Shown here: positions 28,872 to 38,473 of the stretch, in pieces
Numbering within the stretch: the first letter of the stretch is position 1
Layout: each line of letters begins with the position of its first letter
NCBI GenBank assembly: GCA_023138875.1
Contig: JAGLOO010000004.1
Span: 89,205 to 153,204, forward strand
From: Bacteroidales bacterium
GTDB lineage: Bacteria > Bacteroidota > Bacteroidia > Bacteroidales > GCA-2748055
Direction of reading: 5' to 3'
DNA length: 64,000 bases
The notes under the pieces: model-generated
What the model saw: only the letters and a program-made list of their open reading frames with translations
Database searches by the model: none
Told to the model about the DNA's origin: nothing
Program-made: the position numbers and the translations under genes

Positions 28872-30053
28872 TTAAAATCCAAGTTTATCGATATAAGTCT
28901 CCATATCTTTATCCCCCCGTCCGGACAGATTCACTACAACGGTATCATCCTGGCCGAATTTCAGTTTATCAAGCACCGCCAGGGCATGTGCTGTTTCCAG
29001 TGCAGGGATAATCCCCTCTTTTCTGGCACACATCAGGGCTGCCTGCAGGGCCTCCTCATCGGTAACTGCAAACACCGTTGCCCTGCCCGATTGGGCAAGC
29101 CAGGCATGCAGCGGTCCGACCCCGGGATAATCCAACCCGGCCGACAGGGAGTAAGGCTCTTTAATCTGTCCGTCCCCATCCTGTAAAAGCAGGGTCTTGC
29201 TGCCATGAATGATCCCTGTGCTTCCAAGCAGGGAAGTGGCTGCTGTAAGACCACTGTTTACACCCATTCCCGCTGCTTCGACTGATATTAGTTTTACACG
29301 TTCATCATTCAGGAAATGATAATAGGCTCCTGCCGCATTGCTTCCTCCCCCCACACATGCCACCAGGTAGTCCGGGTAATGTCGGCCTGTTTTTTCAGCC
29401 AGCTGGACTTTGATCTCCTTGGAGATTACCGACTGAAAACGGGTAACCATATCGGGATAGGGATGCGGTCCCACTACCGAACCGATGATATAGTGGGTGT
29501 CGACAGGATGATTGATCCAATCCCTGATGGCCTCATTGGTGGCATCCTTCAGGGTTTTATTGCCACTGTGCACTGGCACAACCTCCGCTCCCAACATTTT
29601 CATTTTCTTTACATTGGGTGCCTGCCGCTCCACATCCAGGGCACCCATGTACACAATGCAATGCATGCCGGAAAGCGCACATACCGTGGCTGTAGCCACC
29701 CCGTGCTGTCCTGCCCCGGTCTCGGCAATGATGCGCTCCTTTCCAAGGTGCCTGGCCAGCAGGATCTGTCCAATGGTGTTGTTTATCTTATGGGCTCCTG
29801 TATGGTTGAGATCTTCCCGCTTGAGGTAAATGTGGGTGCCATAATGTTCTGACAATCGGCCAGCCCTGAAAAGGGGGGTGGGCCGCCCGGCATAATCCCG
29901 TAACAATTGCCCAAATTCGTCCCTGAATTGATCTGACTCAATGATTTTCAAATAATTGTCTTCCAGCTCCCTGATATTGGGATAAAGCATCTCGGGAATA
30001 TAGGCTCCACCGAAATCCCCGTAAAATCCTCTTTGATCAACTTCAAAATTCAT
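28872..30053 (-). CDS. trpB: Tryptophan synthase beta subunit
   Basis: 393 residues. The PLP lysine is in [13 protein letters not shown]; the phosphate loop is [10 protein letters not shown], and the catalytic EAAGMG segment and GRGDKDM end are intact. It condenses indole with serine in the alpha2-beta2 complex with trpA. TrpB1-type length and no extra domain. It follows trpF by 6 bases. Confidence 0.97.
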   Translation of the reverse strand: MNFEVDQRGFYGDFGGAYIPEMLYPNIRELEDNYLKIIESDQFRDEFGQLLRDYAGRPTPLFRAGRLSEHYGTHIYLKREDLNHTGAHKINNTIGQILLARHLGKERIIAETGAGQHGVATATVCALSGMHCIVYMGALDVERQAPNVKKMKMLGAEVVPVHSGNKTLKDATNEAIRDWINHPVDTHYIIGSVVGPHPYPDMVTRFQSVISKEIKVQLAEKTGRHYPDYLVACVGGGSNAAGAYYHFLNDERVKLISVEAAGMGVNSGLTAATSLLGSTGIIHGSKTLLLQDGDGQIKEPYSLSAGLDYPGVGPLHAWLAQSGRATVFAVTDEEALQAALMCARKEGIIPALETAHALAVLDKLKFGQDDTVVVNLSGRGDKDMETYIDKLGF

Positions 30054-30059
30054 GCTTAT

Positions 30060-30695
30060 CTATTTTCTGATTTCTTTGATAAATCCTTCAAGCTGCTTCA
30101 CATCTTTCATCCCGGGGGACAACTCAAATCTGCTATTCACATCAATACCGAATAACCATTCATGCCCGATTTTCCCGATCGCATCACCATCCCCCGGACC
30201 TATTCCCCCGCTGAGTAAAAATGGAAAAGGGATTGAAAACCGGTCCAGCAGATCCCAGTTAAACTGCCGTCCTGTACCACCGTATCCTTCCCCCTGTGTA
30301 TCAAAAAGAAAGTAACGTACCAGTTCCACATAATCAGCAATGTTTCCTTTGCTGGTCACAGATCCCGGATCGATTGCCTTAATCACCGGAATTCCGGATT
30401 CCACAAGCGACATACAGTACTCAGGCGACTCGTTTCCGTGCAGTTGCGCCAGGTCCAGCTGGCATGATTCAAAGATCCGCCTCACCACAGAAATCTTCTC
30501 ATTCACAAATACTCCTACTTTTCCAGTCCCCTGCGGCGGTATCCTGAAAATGGCTGGATCGGGCTCCTTCCCCACATACCGTTTGGATTCCCGGTAAAAG
30601 ATATAACCCACAAAATCAGGTTCCAGGCTGCACACCTGTTCGATATTCTCAGGATGGAGCAAACCGCATACCTTTATTTTCAATGGACGGAACAT
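30060..30695 (-). CDS. trpF: Phosphoribosylanthranilate isomerase
   Basis: 211 residues. The N-terminus KIKVCGLLHPENIEQV holds the catalytic Cys (normally KxCG), QLHGNESPEY follows, and the C-terminal LSGGIGPGDGDAI plus DVNSRFELSPGMKD is the phosphate loop region. It is a stand-alone gene, not fused to trpC as in enteric bacteria. Confidence 0.96.
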   Translation of the reverse strand: MFRPLKIKVCGLLHPENIEQVCSLEPDFVGYIFYRESKRYVGKEPDPAIFRIPPQGTGKVGVFVNEKISVVRRIFESCQLDLAQLHGNESPEYCMSLVESGIPVIKAIDPGSVTSKGNIADYVELVRYFLFDTQGEGYGGTGRQFNWDLLDRFSIPFPFLLSGGIGPGDGDAIGKIGHEWLFGIDVNSRFELSPGMKDVKQLEGFIKEIRK

Positions 30696-30699
30696 GAAC

Positions 30700-31479
30700 C
30701 TATAATTTCGCTATAAATGATTTGCAAGCCCTGCCCGGATCGGGCTGTTTCATAAAGGTCTCGCCTATTAAAAACAGTTGATAACCAACCTCTCTGAGTT
30801 TTTCAATCTCGCCTTTGCTGCTGATACCGCTCTCTGACACCTTCAATACCCCCTCCGGCATATGTCTGATCAGTTCAAGACTCCTGTTTGTATTCACCTT
30901 GAAAGTTTTCAGGTCACGGTTATTCACACCAACATAACCGATGGAGGGATGGTATTTTTCCAGCTCATCCACCCCATGCACTTCAAAAAGCACGTTCAGC
31001 CCAAGGGATCGGGCTTCAAGGGCAAGATCAGCCACTTCATTCTTATCCAGGATCGCAGCAATCAGCAATATAATATCAGCCCCATAGGCACTTGCCTCGT
31101 GCAGCTGGTAGGGATCGATAATGAAGTCTTTTCTTAACAGCGTCAGGTTGGGCAAAGAGGTTCGTACCTGGAGCAGGTCTCTGAAAGATCCGCCAAAAAA
31201 AATGCGATCGGTAAGGATACTCATGGCAACAGCTCCGGCGGACAGGTATCCGACGGCAACCTTCACAGGATCCGCTTCCGTGTTGATGGGGCCCTTTGAA
31301 GGAGACATTCGCTTAAATTCAGCAATGATCCCTGGCCTGTTCCCCAGCTTTCCCGGATCAATGAAGTTGGTTTTCCTCCTGTAAAAAGGGAATGTATTCA
31401 GGTTAGAGAGGGGCCTTTTCTTCTTCCGTTTCAGGACCTCAATCCGCTTATGTTCAACAATAGTATCCAGTATATTCAT
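30700..31479 (-). CDS. trpC: Indole-3-glycerol-phosphate synthase
   Basis: About 259 residues from the ATG at 31479, which lies just after the trpD stop; a TTG at 31497 also opens the frame but would overlap trpD. Signatures: IIAEFKRMSPSKGPI, LLRKDFIIDPYQ, VGVNNRDLKTF and VSESGISSKGEI, all typical of IGPS. It forms indole-3-glycerol phosphate. Confidence 0.97.
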   Translation of the reverse strand: MNILDTIVEHKRIEVLKRKKKRPLSNLNTFPFYRRKTNFIDPGKLGNRPGIIAEFKRMSPSKGPINTEADPVKVAVGYLSAGAVAMSILTDRIFFGGSFRDLLQVRTSLPNLTLLRKDFIIDPYQLHEASAYGADIILLIAAILDKNEVADLALEARSLGLNVLFEVHGVDELEKYHPSIGYVGVNNRDLKTFKVNTNRSLELIRHMPEGVLKVSESGISSKGEIEKLREVGYQLFLIGETFMKQPDPGRACKSFIAKL

Positions 31480-31483
31480 GCGA

Positions 31484-32473
31484 TTAACCTTCCACAAGGT
31501 TCTTAAATGTATTCAGTGCGGAGCCCGATTCAAGTGAATGCCTGGCACGCTCAATACTCCTATCGATTCCCCGGGTTTCATCCATGCAGTACAATGCAAA
31601 GGCTGAGTTGGCAACAACCACATCATTCTGGGCAGGGCTCCCCTTTCCTTCCAGTATCTTCAGAAACACAGAAGCAGCCTCCTCCACGGTACTCCCACCG
31701 TAGATGTCGGAAGGAGTGACCTGTTGAAGTCCCAGGTCGGCCGGAGAGAACGTGCGCTCAGTCTGGAGTGTAAGCGCTTTAAATTCTCCCGTTAACGAAA
31801 TCTCATCATAACCATCCAGTGAGTGTACAATACAATGCTGTTTCCCCGATTCCTGGTAGAGATAGTTGTAGAGTCTTGCCACATTCAGGCTGTACACACC
31901 CACAAGCTGGTTCTCCGGGAAGGCCGGATTCACCATGGGACCCAGCATGTTGAAGAAGGTTTTAATCCGAAGGCTCCTGCGCACCGGCGCTACATTCTTC
32001 ATGGCAGGGTTGAAAAGTGGTGCATGCAGGAAACAGATATTGAATTGATCCATCTCCCGTTTCAGCCGATCAGTATCATTGGTGAATTTATACCCGAAAA
32101 ACTCCAGCACATTGGACGAGCCGCAAGCCGAAGAAACACTGTAATTCCCATGCTTCGCAACCTTTTCACCGGCTCCCGCAACCACAAAGGAAGTCAGCGT
32201 CGAGATATTGAAGGTGTTTTTCTCATCTCCTCCGGTACCACATACATCGATGGTATTGAATTCTGACAGGTCCACAGGTGTGCAGAGTTCCAGCAAGGCA
32301 TCACGAAAACCCGACAACTCCTCCACGGTAATGCTGCGCATCAGGTATACCGAAATAAATGCAGCAATCTCAGCATCATTGTACTTTCCTTCCGCCATGT
32401 TCCTAAGGATCAGCTTCGCATCCTCCTTCCCCAGGGTCTTATGATCAAACAAATATTGTAACGTATCCTTCAT
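31484..32473 (-). CDS. trpD: Anthranilate phosphoribosyltransferase
   Basis: About 329 residues from the ATG at 32473 (MKDTLQYLF); an upstream GTG at 32482 would give three more residues. The PRPP loop is DVCGTGGDEKNTFNIST, with KHGNYSVSSACGSSNVLE following. It is separate from trpG, which is fused to it in enteric bacteria. It lies 5 bases downstream of trpG. Confidence 0.97.
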   Translation of the reverse strand: MKDTLQYLFDHKTLGKEDAKLILRNMAEGKYNDAEIAAFISVYLMRSITVEELSGFRDALLELCTPVDLSEFNTIDVCGTGGDEKNTFNISTLTSFVVAGAGEKVAKHGNYSVSSACGSSNVLEFFGYKFTNDTDRLKREMDQFNICFLHAPLFNPAMKNVAPVRRSLRIKTFFNMLGPMVNPAFPENQLVGVYSLNVARLYNYLYQESGKQHCIVHSLDGYDEISLTGEFKALTLQTERTFSPADLGLQQVTPSDIYGGSTVEEAASVFLKILEGKGSPAQNDVVVANSAFALYCMDETRGIDRSIERARHSLESGSALNTFKNLVEG

Positions 32474-32478
32474 AGCTT

Positions 32479-33063
32479 TCACTTTTGTTTTTCTGACTCT
32501 TTCAGCCAGTTGAGAATGATTCTTCCACCATATTCGGTCAGGACCGATTCAGGATGAAACTGCACCCCGCGCACATCATAATCCCGGTGCCTGATGGCCA
32601 TGATATATCCTTCATCATTCTCTACTGTAACTTCAAGCTCGTCGGGCAATGTTTCCTTTTTCACTACCCAGGAATGATAGCGTCCCGCATCAAAGTCCAC
32701 CGGAACACCCTCCAGAAGGTAGTCTCCCGGGATGATCTGTTTCATTTGTCCCACCACACCATGATATACCCGGTCAAGATTGTAAATGGCACCACCATAA
32801 GCCTCTGCAATAGCCTGGTGTCCCAGGCATACACCCAGTATACTTTTTGTGGCACCGTATTCCCTGATCAGATCCAGCGCAATACCAGCCTCTTCCGGAA
32901 TGCCTGGACCGGGACTGATAAGGATCTTATCGTATGGAGCAAGCTCTTCCAGAGAAATCTGGTCATTTCGCCTTACATCCACCGGTTCCTTCAAAACCCG
33001 CTCTATATACTGTACCAGGTTGTAGGTGAAGGAATCGTAATTATCCAGAACAAGAATCTTCAT
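32479..33063 (-). CDS. trpG: Anthranilate synthase component II (glutamine amidotransferase)
   Basis: 194 residues from ATG 33063 (MKILVLDNYDSFTYNLVQ); another in-frame ATG at 33081 overlaps the trpE stop, so either start is possible. The class I amidotransferase triad is visible: Cys in GVCLGHQAIAE and the His/Glu pair in VQFHPESV. It supplies ammonia to TrpE. Confidence 0.96.
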   Translation of the reverse strand: MKILVLDNYDSFTYNLVQYIERVLKEPVDVRRNDQISLEELAPYDKILISPGPGIPEEAGIALDLIREYGATKSILGVCLGHQAIAEAYGGAIYNLDRVYHGVVGQMKQIIPGDYLLEGVPVDFDAGRYHSWVVKKETLPDELEVTVENDEGYIMAIRHRDYDVRGVQFHPESVLTEYGGRIILNWLKESEKQK

Positions 33064-33070
33064 GTTCGAT

Positions 33071-34492
33071 CTATTTGTCATTGTTCATATTCCGGGCCAT
33101 CTCAATGGCCGATTTCAATGCTGCCAGTTTGTTGTTCACTTCCTGCAACTCTCCCTCTTCCGTCGATTCAGATACGACACCGGCCCCGGCCTGGTAATAA
33201 AGCATATGATCGCGCGAAAGGAAAGACCGTATCATGATGGCATGGTTGATGTCACCATTAAAACGGATGAATCCGATGGTTCCTCCATAGTATCCCCTCC
33301 GCTTTCCTTCATACAAATCGATAAGTTCCATGGCCCTGTATTTAGGTGCTCCGGACAGTGTTCCCGCCGGAAACGACTCCGCCATGATCCTGATGGTATT
33401 TGCATTCTCAGGCAAAATCCCGGATACCTTAGAAACCATGTGGATCACATGGGAATAAAACTGGATCTCCCGGTAATCTTCCACGGTCACCTTTTCAGTG
33501 GTTCGACTCAGGTCATTCCTTGCCAGGTCCACCAGCATGATATGTTCTGCGTTCTCCTTTTCATCTTTTGCCAGTCGTTTGGCCAGCTCCTGGTCCTCAC
33601 GGTCGTTCCCGGTTCGCCTGAAAGTACCGGCGATGGGATTGATGTATGCCTTGCCGCCCTTCACCTCGATCTGTGCTTCCGGCGATGAACCAAACAGTTT
33701 ATAGCTTCCGTAATCAAAATAAAAGAGGTAAGGAGAAGGATTGATGGATCGCAGCGCACGGTATACATTGAATTCATCCCCTGTAAATGACTGGTAAAAC
33801 TGCCGTGATAAAACGATCTGGAAAACATCTCCCCTGAAACAGTGTTCCTTGCCTTTTGATACCATCAGTCGATAATCCTCATCCGAAAGATTGGATGATT
33901 CTTCATCCGACACATCGAATCCGTAAGTGGCAATGTTCCGGTTGTGAAGCAGCGCTGTCACGCTGTCAATCTCACTCTCCCCCCCATTGACAATATTCTC
34001 GACCAGGATCAATTCATTGGTCAGGTGATTGATGGCCAGGATAAACCTGAAGAAATTATAACGAACGTCAGGAATATCTTCTTTCTCCGGTATTTGAGAT
34101 TGAAACCGGATGTCTTCGAAATATTGAACAGCATCGTAAGTAGAATAACCGAACACACCGTCGGCAAGCATTTCCTCCCGGCAAGCGCCTATCTCAAATG
34201 AAGAAATAAAGCTGTTCAAATGGTCCACCACACTGTTTTGATCATTAACCTCTGTTTGAAATGTATCATTACCGGGCAGACTGGTTATGATAACACCATT
34301 GTTTACCTGGAACTCAGCAACCGGATCCATGCATATAAATGAAAAGGAATTCTCTTTGCTGTGATAATCAGAACTTTCAAGAAGCAGAGAATTGGGATAT
34401 ATGTCTCTTACTTTCAGGTAGATACTTACAGGGGTTATGATATCTGCCAGTATTTTTCTGTATTCAATCCTTACCGGGATTTTTTTCATCAT
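33071..34492 (-). CDS. trpE: Anthranilate synthase component I
   Basis: About 473 residues from the paired ATG ATG at 34492/34489. Chorismate-binding features: GDVFQIVLSRQF, SPEAQIEVKGGKAYINPIAG (in two parts: SPEAQ, NPIAGTFRRTG), LVDLARNDLSR, AGTLSGAPKYRAMELID and YYGGTIGFI. The allosteric tryptophan LESS element near the N-terminus reads LLLESSDYHSKENSFS, so feedback inhibition is likely. The frame stays open through the upstream attenuator (to 34555), but those codons encode the terminator stem and are not protein. Confidence 0.96.
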   Translation of the reverse strand: MMKKIPVRIEYRKILADIITPVSIYLKVRDIYPNSLLLESSDYHSKENSFSFICMDPVAEFQVNNGVIITSLPGNDTFQTEVNDQNSVVDHLNSFISSFEIGACREEMLADGVFGYSTYDAVQYFEDIRFQSQIPEKEDIPDVRYNFFRFILAINHLTNELILVENIVNGGESEIDSVTALLHNRNIATYGFDVSDEESSNLSDEDYRLMVSKGKEHCFRGDVFQIVLSRQFYQSFTGDEFNVYRALRSINPSPYLFYFDYGSYKLFGSSPEAQIEVKGGKAYINPIAGTFRRTGNDREDQELAKRLAKDEKENAEHIMLVDLARNDLSRTTEKVTVEDYREIQFYSHVIHMVSKVSGILPENANTIRIMAESFPAGTLSGAPKYRAMELIDLYEGKRRGYYGGTIGFIRFNGDINHAIMIRSFLSRDHMLYYQAGAGVVSESTEEGELQEVNNKLAALKSAIEMARNMNNDK

Positions 34493-34509
34493 GTCCAATT
34501 TTTTACCAT

Positions 34510-34540
34510 AAAAAAAGGCCTCCGCCGAAGCGGAAGCCTT
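34510..34540 (-). terminator. trp operon attenuator terminator
   Basis: Read on the minus strand: 11-bp stem AAGGCUUCCGC / GCGGAGGCCUU (one G-U pair), a UUCG tetraloop closed by C-G, then seven U. It lies 18 bases before the trpE ATG and 30 bases after the leader-peptide stop. The segment CGGAGC at the end of the leader coding sequence is complementary, with one bulged U, to the 5' arm GCUUCCG, giving a plausible antiterminator. Confidence 0.9.
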
Positions 34541-34569
34541 AATATTGTATTGCACAATGAGCGGCTAAC

Positions 34570-34629
34570 CTATGCTCCGGTTTGTCGGGAATAGTGATGC
34601 CACCACCAATTTGTGCGAATTTCTGTCAT
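34570..34629 (-). CDS. trpL: trp leader peptide with three tandem Trp codons
   Basis: A 19-codon ORF, MTEIRTNWWWHHYSRQTGA, ending in TAG. Three consecutive TGG codons sit in the middle. An AAGAAAGAG SD-like sequence precedes the ATG, and a matching promoter is just upstream. It is followed by the terminator hairpin before trpE. In the classical model a ribosome stalled at the Trp codons when charged tRNA-Trp is scarce leaves the distal CGGAGC free to open the terminator. No other reading of three tandem rare codons placed exactly here is plausible. Confidence 0.92.
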   Translation of the reverse strand: MTEIRTNWWWHHYSRQTGA

Positions 34630-34649
34630 TTTGATCTCTTTCTTGAGGT

Positions 34650-34681
34650 CAAATTAAATGAAAGATTTCTATTAATCCAAA
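34650..34681 (-). promoter_or_regulatory. trp operon promoter
   Basis: On the minus strand a -33 TTTG (34681-34678) is followed by 20 bases and TTAATTTG (34657-34650), 7 of 8 matches to TAnnTTTG. Expected start near 34643, about 14 bases before the leader peptide ATG. Confidence 0.75.
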
Positions 34682-34716
34682 TTTCATTAATTTCGCCCAT
34701 CAAAATTCATCATTCT

Positions 34717-35466
34717 ATGGCCAAGAAGTATATTAGGAACCTCTCCATCTTTGTTTTGATCTGGCTGGCTGTAATGGTCATCTATTCTGTGGCCAGTAAG
34801 GTAACAGACCTGGATTACCTGTGGAAGTTCTTCCTGCTTCCTGCCATTTTCCTGGCTGCCATTGCTGCACTGGCGACAACACTGGAGTACCTTTTCAGGG
34901 TGAATAAAGGGATCAACTGGATCTTCCTGCTGGTGGTGGTGGGGATCGACCAGGGGATCAAAGCCTGGCTCTTCTCCCTGGACTGGGAGTCCATTTCCAT
35001 TCCCCTCATCGAACCGGTATTCTATATTGAACCTACCCATAACACCCTGGGGTCCTATCTGTGGGTGTTGCTGGGATTGAAACAGGGATCCCATGTGTTA
35101 AACATCATCTTATTCAGCCTTATCGGGATTGTTTTCATCGAGGTATGGCGTTTTTACGTCCACAGGAAAAGAAACAGTTTCTGGATCAACGGATTTATCC
35201 ACCTATTCCTGGCAGGACTCGCAGCCAACCTGATCGACAATGCATTCTGGGGAGGATCACTGGATTATGTGACCATTAAGCCTTTTTACACCTTTGATCT
35301 GAAAGACCTCTACATTACCCTTTGTGAACTGTTCCTGATTACCGAACTCATCGACAACAGGCTGCTGAAACGTTTCCTGAGCATGCCCAAAGAGGACAGC
35401 AAACGGTTAAACAGGGAGTTTTTCCAGTTTGTGAAACGTGATTTCCGGGTTGGCAAAAAAAACTAA
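34717..35466 (+). CDS. Signal peptidase II (LspA)-like membrane protein
   Basis: 249 residues from ATG 34717 (MAKKYIRNL); the frame extends upstream but over the trp promoter. LspA-type layout: GIDQGIKAWL, N-T-L-G after the first loop, AGLAANLIDNAFWGGSLDY with the first active-site Asp (D174) and FDLKDLYI with the second (D197). It is longer than E. coli LspA (164 aa), with extra N-terminal membrane helices and Asn in place of the usual Arg after the first Asp. It may be the true prolipoprotein peptidase or a diverged paralogue; the many lipoproteins here require one somewhere. Confidence 0.65.
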   Translation: MAKKYIRNLSIFVLIWLAVMVIYSVASKVTDLDYLWKFFLLPAIFLAAIAALATTLEYLFRVNKGINWIFLLVVVGIDQGIKAWLFSLDWESISIPLIEPVFYIEPTHNTLGSYLWVLLGLKQGSHVLNIILFSLIGIVFIEVWRFYVHRKRNSFWINGFIHLFLAGLAANLIDNAFWGGSLDYVTIKPFYTFDLKDLYITLCELFLITELIDNRLLKRFLSMPKEDSKRLNREFFQFVKRDFRVGKKN

Positions 35467-38453
35467 TTGTTGTTATCCAGGTTAAACTGGAACAACTGTT
35501 CCTCACCATTGAACTGGATAGCCCGCCTGCGTTCAATGAATTTGAAATCCAGATAGATCGTCTTATTCTCAGTGAATTGCACTTTGTAGGATCCCCTTTT
35601 AAGCCAGAAGTTCTCACCGAAAACGTTGTAAATATTGACACTGTATGAATTTGCTTTAGGCAGATCAAGAACGTATGTTCCAAAGCTATTGGAAAGGGTT
35701 GAATAAGTATTACCACTCTCACTGGTGGCTGTTACCCTGATCCCCTCAGCAGAGATGATCCCTTCGTTGGAGTTGGGATCCCGGTCAATAATGATTTTGC
35801 CACGGATCTTGTAACTCTCCACAAGTGGCAGGTAATAAACCTGGTCTGAATTAATTTCGATGGTCTGATTCTCTCCATGAAGGAAATAGAGGTTCTCTAG
35901 GTTTGAAAGTGGAGAAATGGCAAAATCATAGATCCCCTGGGGGATGTTTTTATAGAAGATCTCGCCCTGGGGGTCGGTGATCATGCTTATTTCGGCAAAT
36001 CCCGTCCTGGTCTCCACATTCCTGACCGGATCCCTTGATATATTGATCAATACATTGGAGATAGGCTTTTCATTTTCATCCTTTATACCGTTCCCATCCA
36101 GGTCATTGAATCCCACAATTGTCAGGTCATAATACGACAGTCGGGGTTGCTGTATATCGAAAGCCTTGCGGATACCCAACATCAGGTTCACATCCCTGCT
36201 GGTCACCCTCCCCACATTCACATCTTTCCTGCTTACCCGGTACACATTGAAACTGGCGTAGAAATTCCATGAATTGCGCACATAGAAATTGCTGGTCAGA
36301 TTGATAAGCATATTCTCCCGCAATGAGGGCATGTAGTAGGAATAATTAAAAAAAACACTCAAACGAATGGTCTCTTTGTGGAAATACCTCTCATAATAAG
36401 GTCTGATATGAAATGCCTGGTTGATCACCGGATCATCGCTAATGATAACGCTTCGATACAGATCCGTAGCCTCACCGGTGGTATAATAGGCATTCAATTT
36501 GAAAGCCTGGTCGTAGTAATTGATACCCAGCGTATATGTCCAGCTGCTAGAAAGCTCTGATGGGTCCTCATCCGGGTCCCCGGTATCAAAACTATAATAC
36601 ATGGTATTGAAAGAAAGATTTGGTGAAATGCTTCTCATGGAACCAAGTCTGAATGAAACTGACCCCATCATCCCTGGCTGATAATTTGCATACCGTGTAC
36701 TGTAATCACCATTGGGATAGTAATAGTTCCGGACTGCCGCTAAATATTGAGGCCCACCCTGATAGGTAATATTCCCCTGGTTATAGGAAAGCAGCAACCG
36801 GGCATTTTCATTAAGGTTGTTGTTCACAGGAAAGTAGAAGTTATAGGGATACTTGCTCGATGCATAGCTGCTGCGATGATACCGGGCGTGCAATCTCAGC
36901 TTTCCGGTAAAGAGATACCTGCCTGTAAAATATATGCGGTTAATACCACTGTTTCTCAGGTATGAATACAGGGTGTTTGTGTTCTCGGCCCGGATCATCA
37001 ATCGCTTGTCATTGTACCTGTATGAAAGCCTGTAGGCCACCCCCACTACTGTTGTATCGTTGTCCAGATATCGACTTACTCCAAATTTACTAAGTGTTGT
37101 AGCTGTTTGCAGTTCAATAGAATGCTTCTGCTTCAGCCTGTACATCCCACCCAGGTGAAAAGACGAGTGGCTGTATGTCTGATTTGTTGTGGCTTCCACT
37201 GTGAGGCCTGTATTCCAGGACATATTTCCAATGAAACCACCGTATCCGGCAAATCCCCCGATATTCCTTGAATAGGGATTCTGAACAACGTTTAAGTATA
37301 CTACATTTCTATCATTAACCTGATGAGATGCCCTCACTCCTCTACCGGTCAGGGTATGCAGTTCCCCGACTCCGAGCCTGTCGCCCAGCCAGATCATAGA
37401 CCTTGGATCTGTGTACTTGATCATATACCTCAGCTGTTGATAAAGATCAATGTTCCGGTTCATCGCAGGGTCAAAATAGAGGTTATAATAACCCAGTGAG
37501 TAGTTCAGTTGCTGGGCTTCAGGAAAAAGGATCTTTCCGAATACCCTTACCGAGGCCTTCTTTCTTTGTTGTGACAGAAGGTTGTACATCGTAACGTCGG
37601 TATTCAGCGGAGAGTTTCTCATTGGGATCTTATTAATGATACTGCTTTCAAGCGGGGTTGCACGAACAGATCCATACAACAAACGATCAGTGGTTGAAGC
37701 CTCGATGTTCACACTGCTGGATCTCCAGCTTCCTTTTAACGCTTGCTCCGTGGCATACGTCAAATCTGATTTGCGCTGGATCTTGAAAAGGATGGTGGTA
37801 TCCTGATAAGCCGGCAGATCTACGAAAAGAAAACTATCTGCTTCAATTTTCTCCCTGAACTCCAGCAGTCCACCCATATCAAATGACAGTTTTACCAGTT
37901 CTGTCGAATTGCCAGAATTGCTCAGGAATATAGAAAGATCACCGTATGGTTTAAAATCTGATATATATACCTGGCTGGTGCTCAAACGCATATCCCACCT
38001 CGATTTTCTCTGGATTGATATGTAGGAATTGGCATAATTGTACAGATCGGGTCCAAACAACTCTGCTCCGATCACAAACGAAACACCTCCGGGGGTGTTT
38101 TTTGGAATAGAAATCCTGACCGGGAATAGCATGGATCCACCTGGTTGCAGGATGATTGTATCTAACGAGGGACCTATAAACTTCCATCCGTCAGGACCAC
38201 CGAGCCTTAACAGACCGGAAACTGGTTCATCGTTATTATTCCTTATTTCCAACACATTAAAATATGCACCCGGCTCCGGGATCTCAGAATCATTTTTCAG
38301 AAACCTGAATATAAGCAGGCTGTCAGGATCTGCAACCTGTCCATTCAGGGCGGTAGAAAAAAAGACCGATAAGAACAATGTGGGAACCACGACCCGCAGT
38401 AACAGGCCGGAATCCCTGATGGCTTTTCTGGCTATTTGAGATGACCAATTCAT
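35463..38453 (-). CDS. Large outer-membrane beta-barrel protein, usher-like layout
   Basis: 996 residues. Signal peptide near residues 15-40. Residues 40-270 are two Ig-like folds of the NEW3 kind (LEIRNNNDEPVSGLLRLGG, LQPGGSMLFPVRISIP). Residues 280-780 are rich in alternating aromatic beta-strands, as expected for a large outer-membrane barrel. From about 780 two carboxypeptidase-regulatory-like beta-sandwiches follow, the first starting with VGFNDLDGNGIKDENE. No TonB plug is seen. The layout recalls ushers, but I do not see classical FimD motifs. Twenty bases downstream of the subunit gene at 38474-39064, so they form an operon. Confidence 0.7.
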   Translation of the reverse strand: MNWSSQIARKAIRDSGLLLRVVVPTLFLSVFFSTALNGQVADPDSLLIFRFLKNDSEIPEPGAYFNVLEIRNNNDEPVSGLLRLGGPDGWKFIGPSLDTIILQPGGSMLFPVRISIPKNTPGGVSFVIGAELFGPDLYNYANSYISIQRKSRWDMRLSTSQVYISDFKPYGDLSIFLSNSGNSTELVKLSFDMGGLLEFREKIEADSFLFVDLPAYQDTTILFKIQRKSDLTYATEQALKGSWRSSSVNIEASTTDRLLYGSVRATPLESSIINKIPMRNSPLNTDVTMYNLLSQQRKKASVRVFGKILFPEAQQLNYSLGYYNLYFDPAMNRNIDLYQQLRYMIKYTDPRSMIWLGDRLGVGELHTLTGRGVRASHQVNDRNVVYLNVVQNPYSRNIGGFAGYGGFIGNMSWNTGLTVEATTNQTYSHSSFHLGGMYRLKQKHSIELQTATTLSKFGVSRYLDNDTTVVGVAYRLSYRYNDKRLMIRAENTNTLYSYLRNSGINRIYFTGRYLFTGKLRLHARYHRSSYASSKYPYNFYFPVNNNLNENARLLLSYNQGNITYQGGPQYLAAVRNYYYPNGDYSTRYANYQPGMMGSVSFRLGSMRSISPNLSFNTMYYSFDTGDPDEDPSELSSSWTYTLGINYYDQAFKLNAYYTTGEATDLYRSVIISDDPVINQAFHIRPYYERYFHKETIRLSVFFNYSYYMPSLRENMLINLTSNFYVRNSWNFYASFNVYRVSRKDVNVGRVTSRDVNLMLGIRKAFDIQQPRLSYYDLTIVGFNDLDGNGIKDENEKPISNVLINISRDPVRNVETRTGFAEISMITDPQGEIFYKNIPQGIYDFAISPLSNLENLYFLHGENQTIEINSDQVYYLPLVESYKIRGKIIIDRDPNSNEGIISAEGIRVTATSESGNTYSTLSNSFGTYVLDLPKANSYSVNIYNVFGENFWLKRGSYKVQFTENKTIYLDFKFIERRRAIQFNGEEQLFQFNLDNNN

Positions 38454-38473
38454 TTAATACAAGCGCAATAGAT

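Noticed and set aside
28083..34492. trp gene order EGDCFBA as unusual
   Set aside because: A complete operon with unfused trpG, trpD, trpC and trpF is ordinary for this phylum; only the leader region is noteworthy.
34493..34555. Upstream extension of trpE (residues MQYNIKASASAEAFFYG...)
   Set aside because: These codons lie in the attenuator terminator stem and U-run; trpE similarity begins at the paired ATG at 34492.
34582..34716. N-terminal extension of the LspA-like gene
   Set aside because: It would run through the trp leader and promoter on the other strand, and LspA-like topology begins at MAKKYIRNL (34717).
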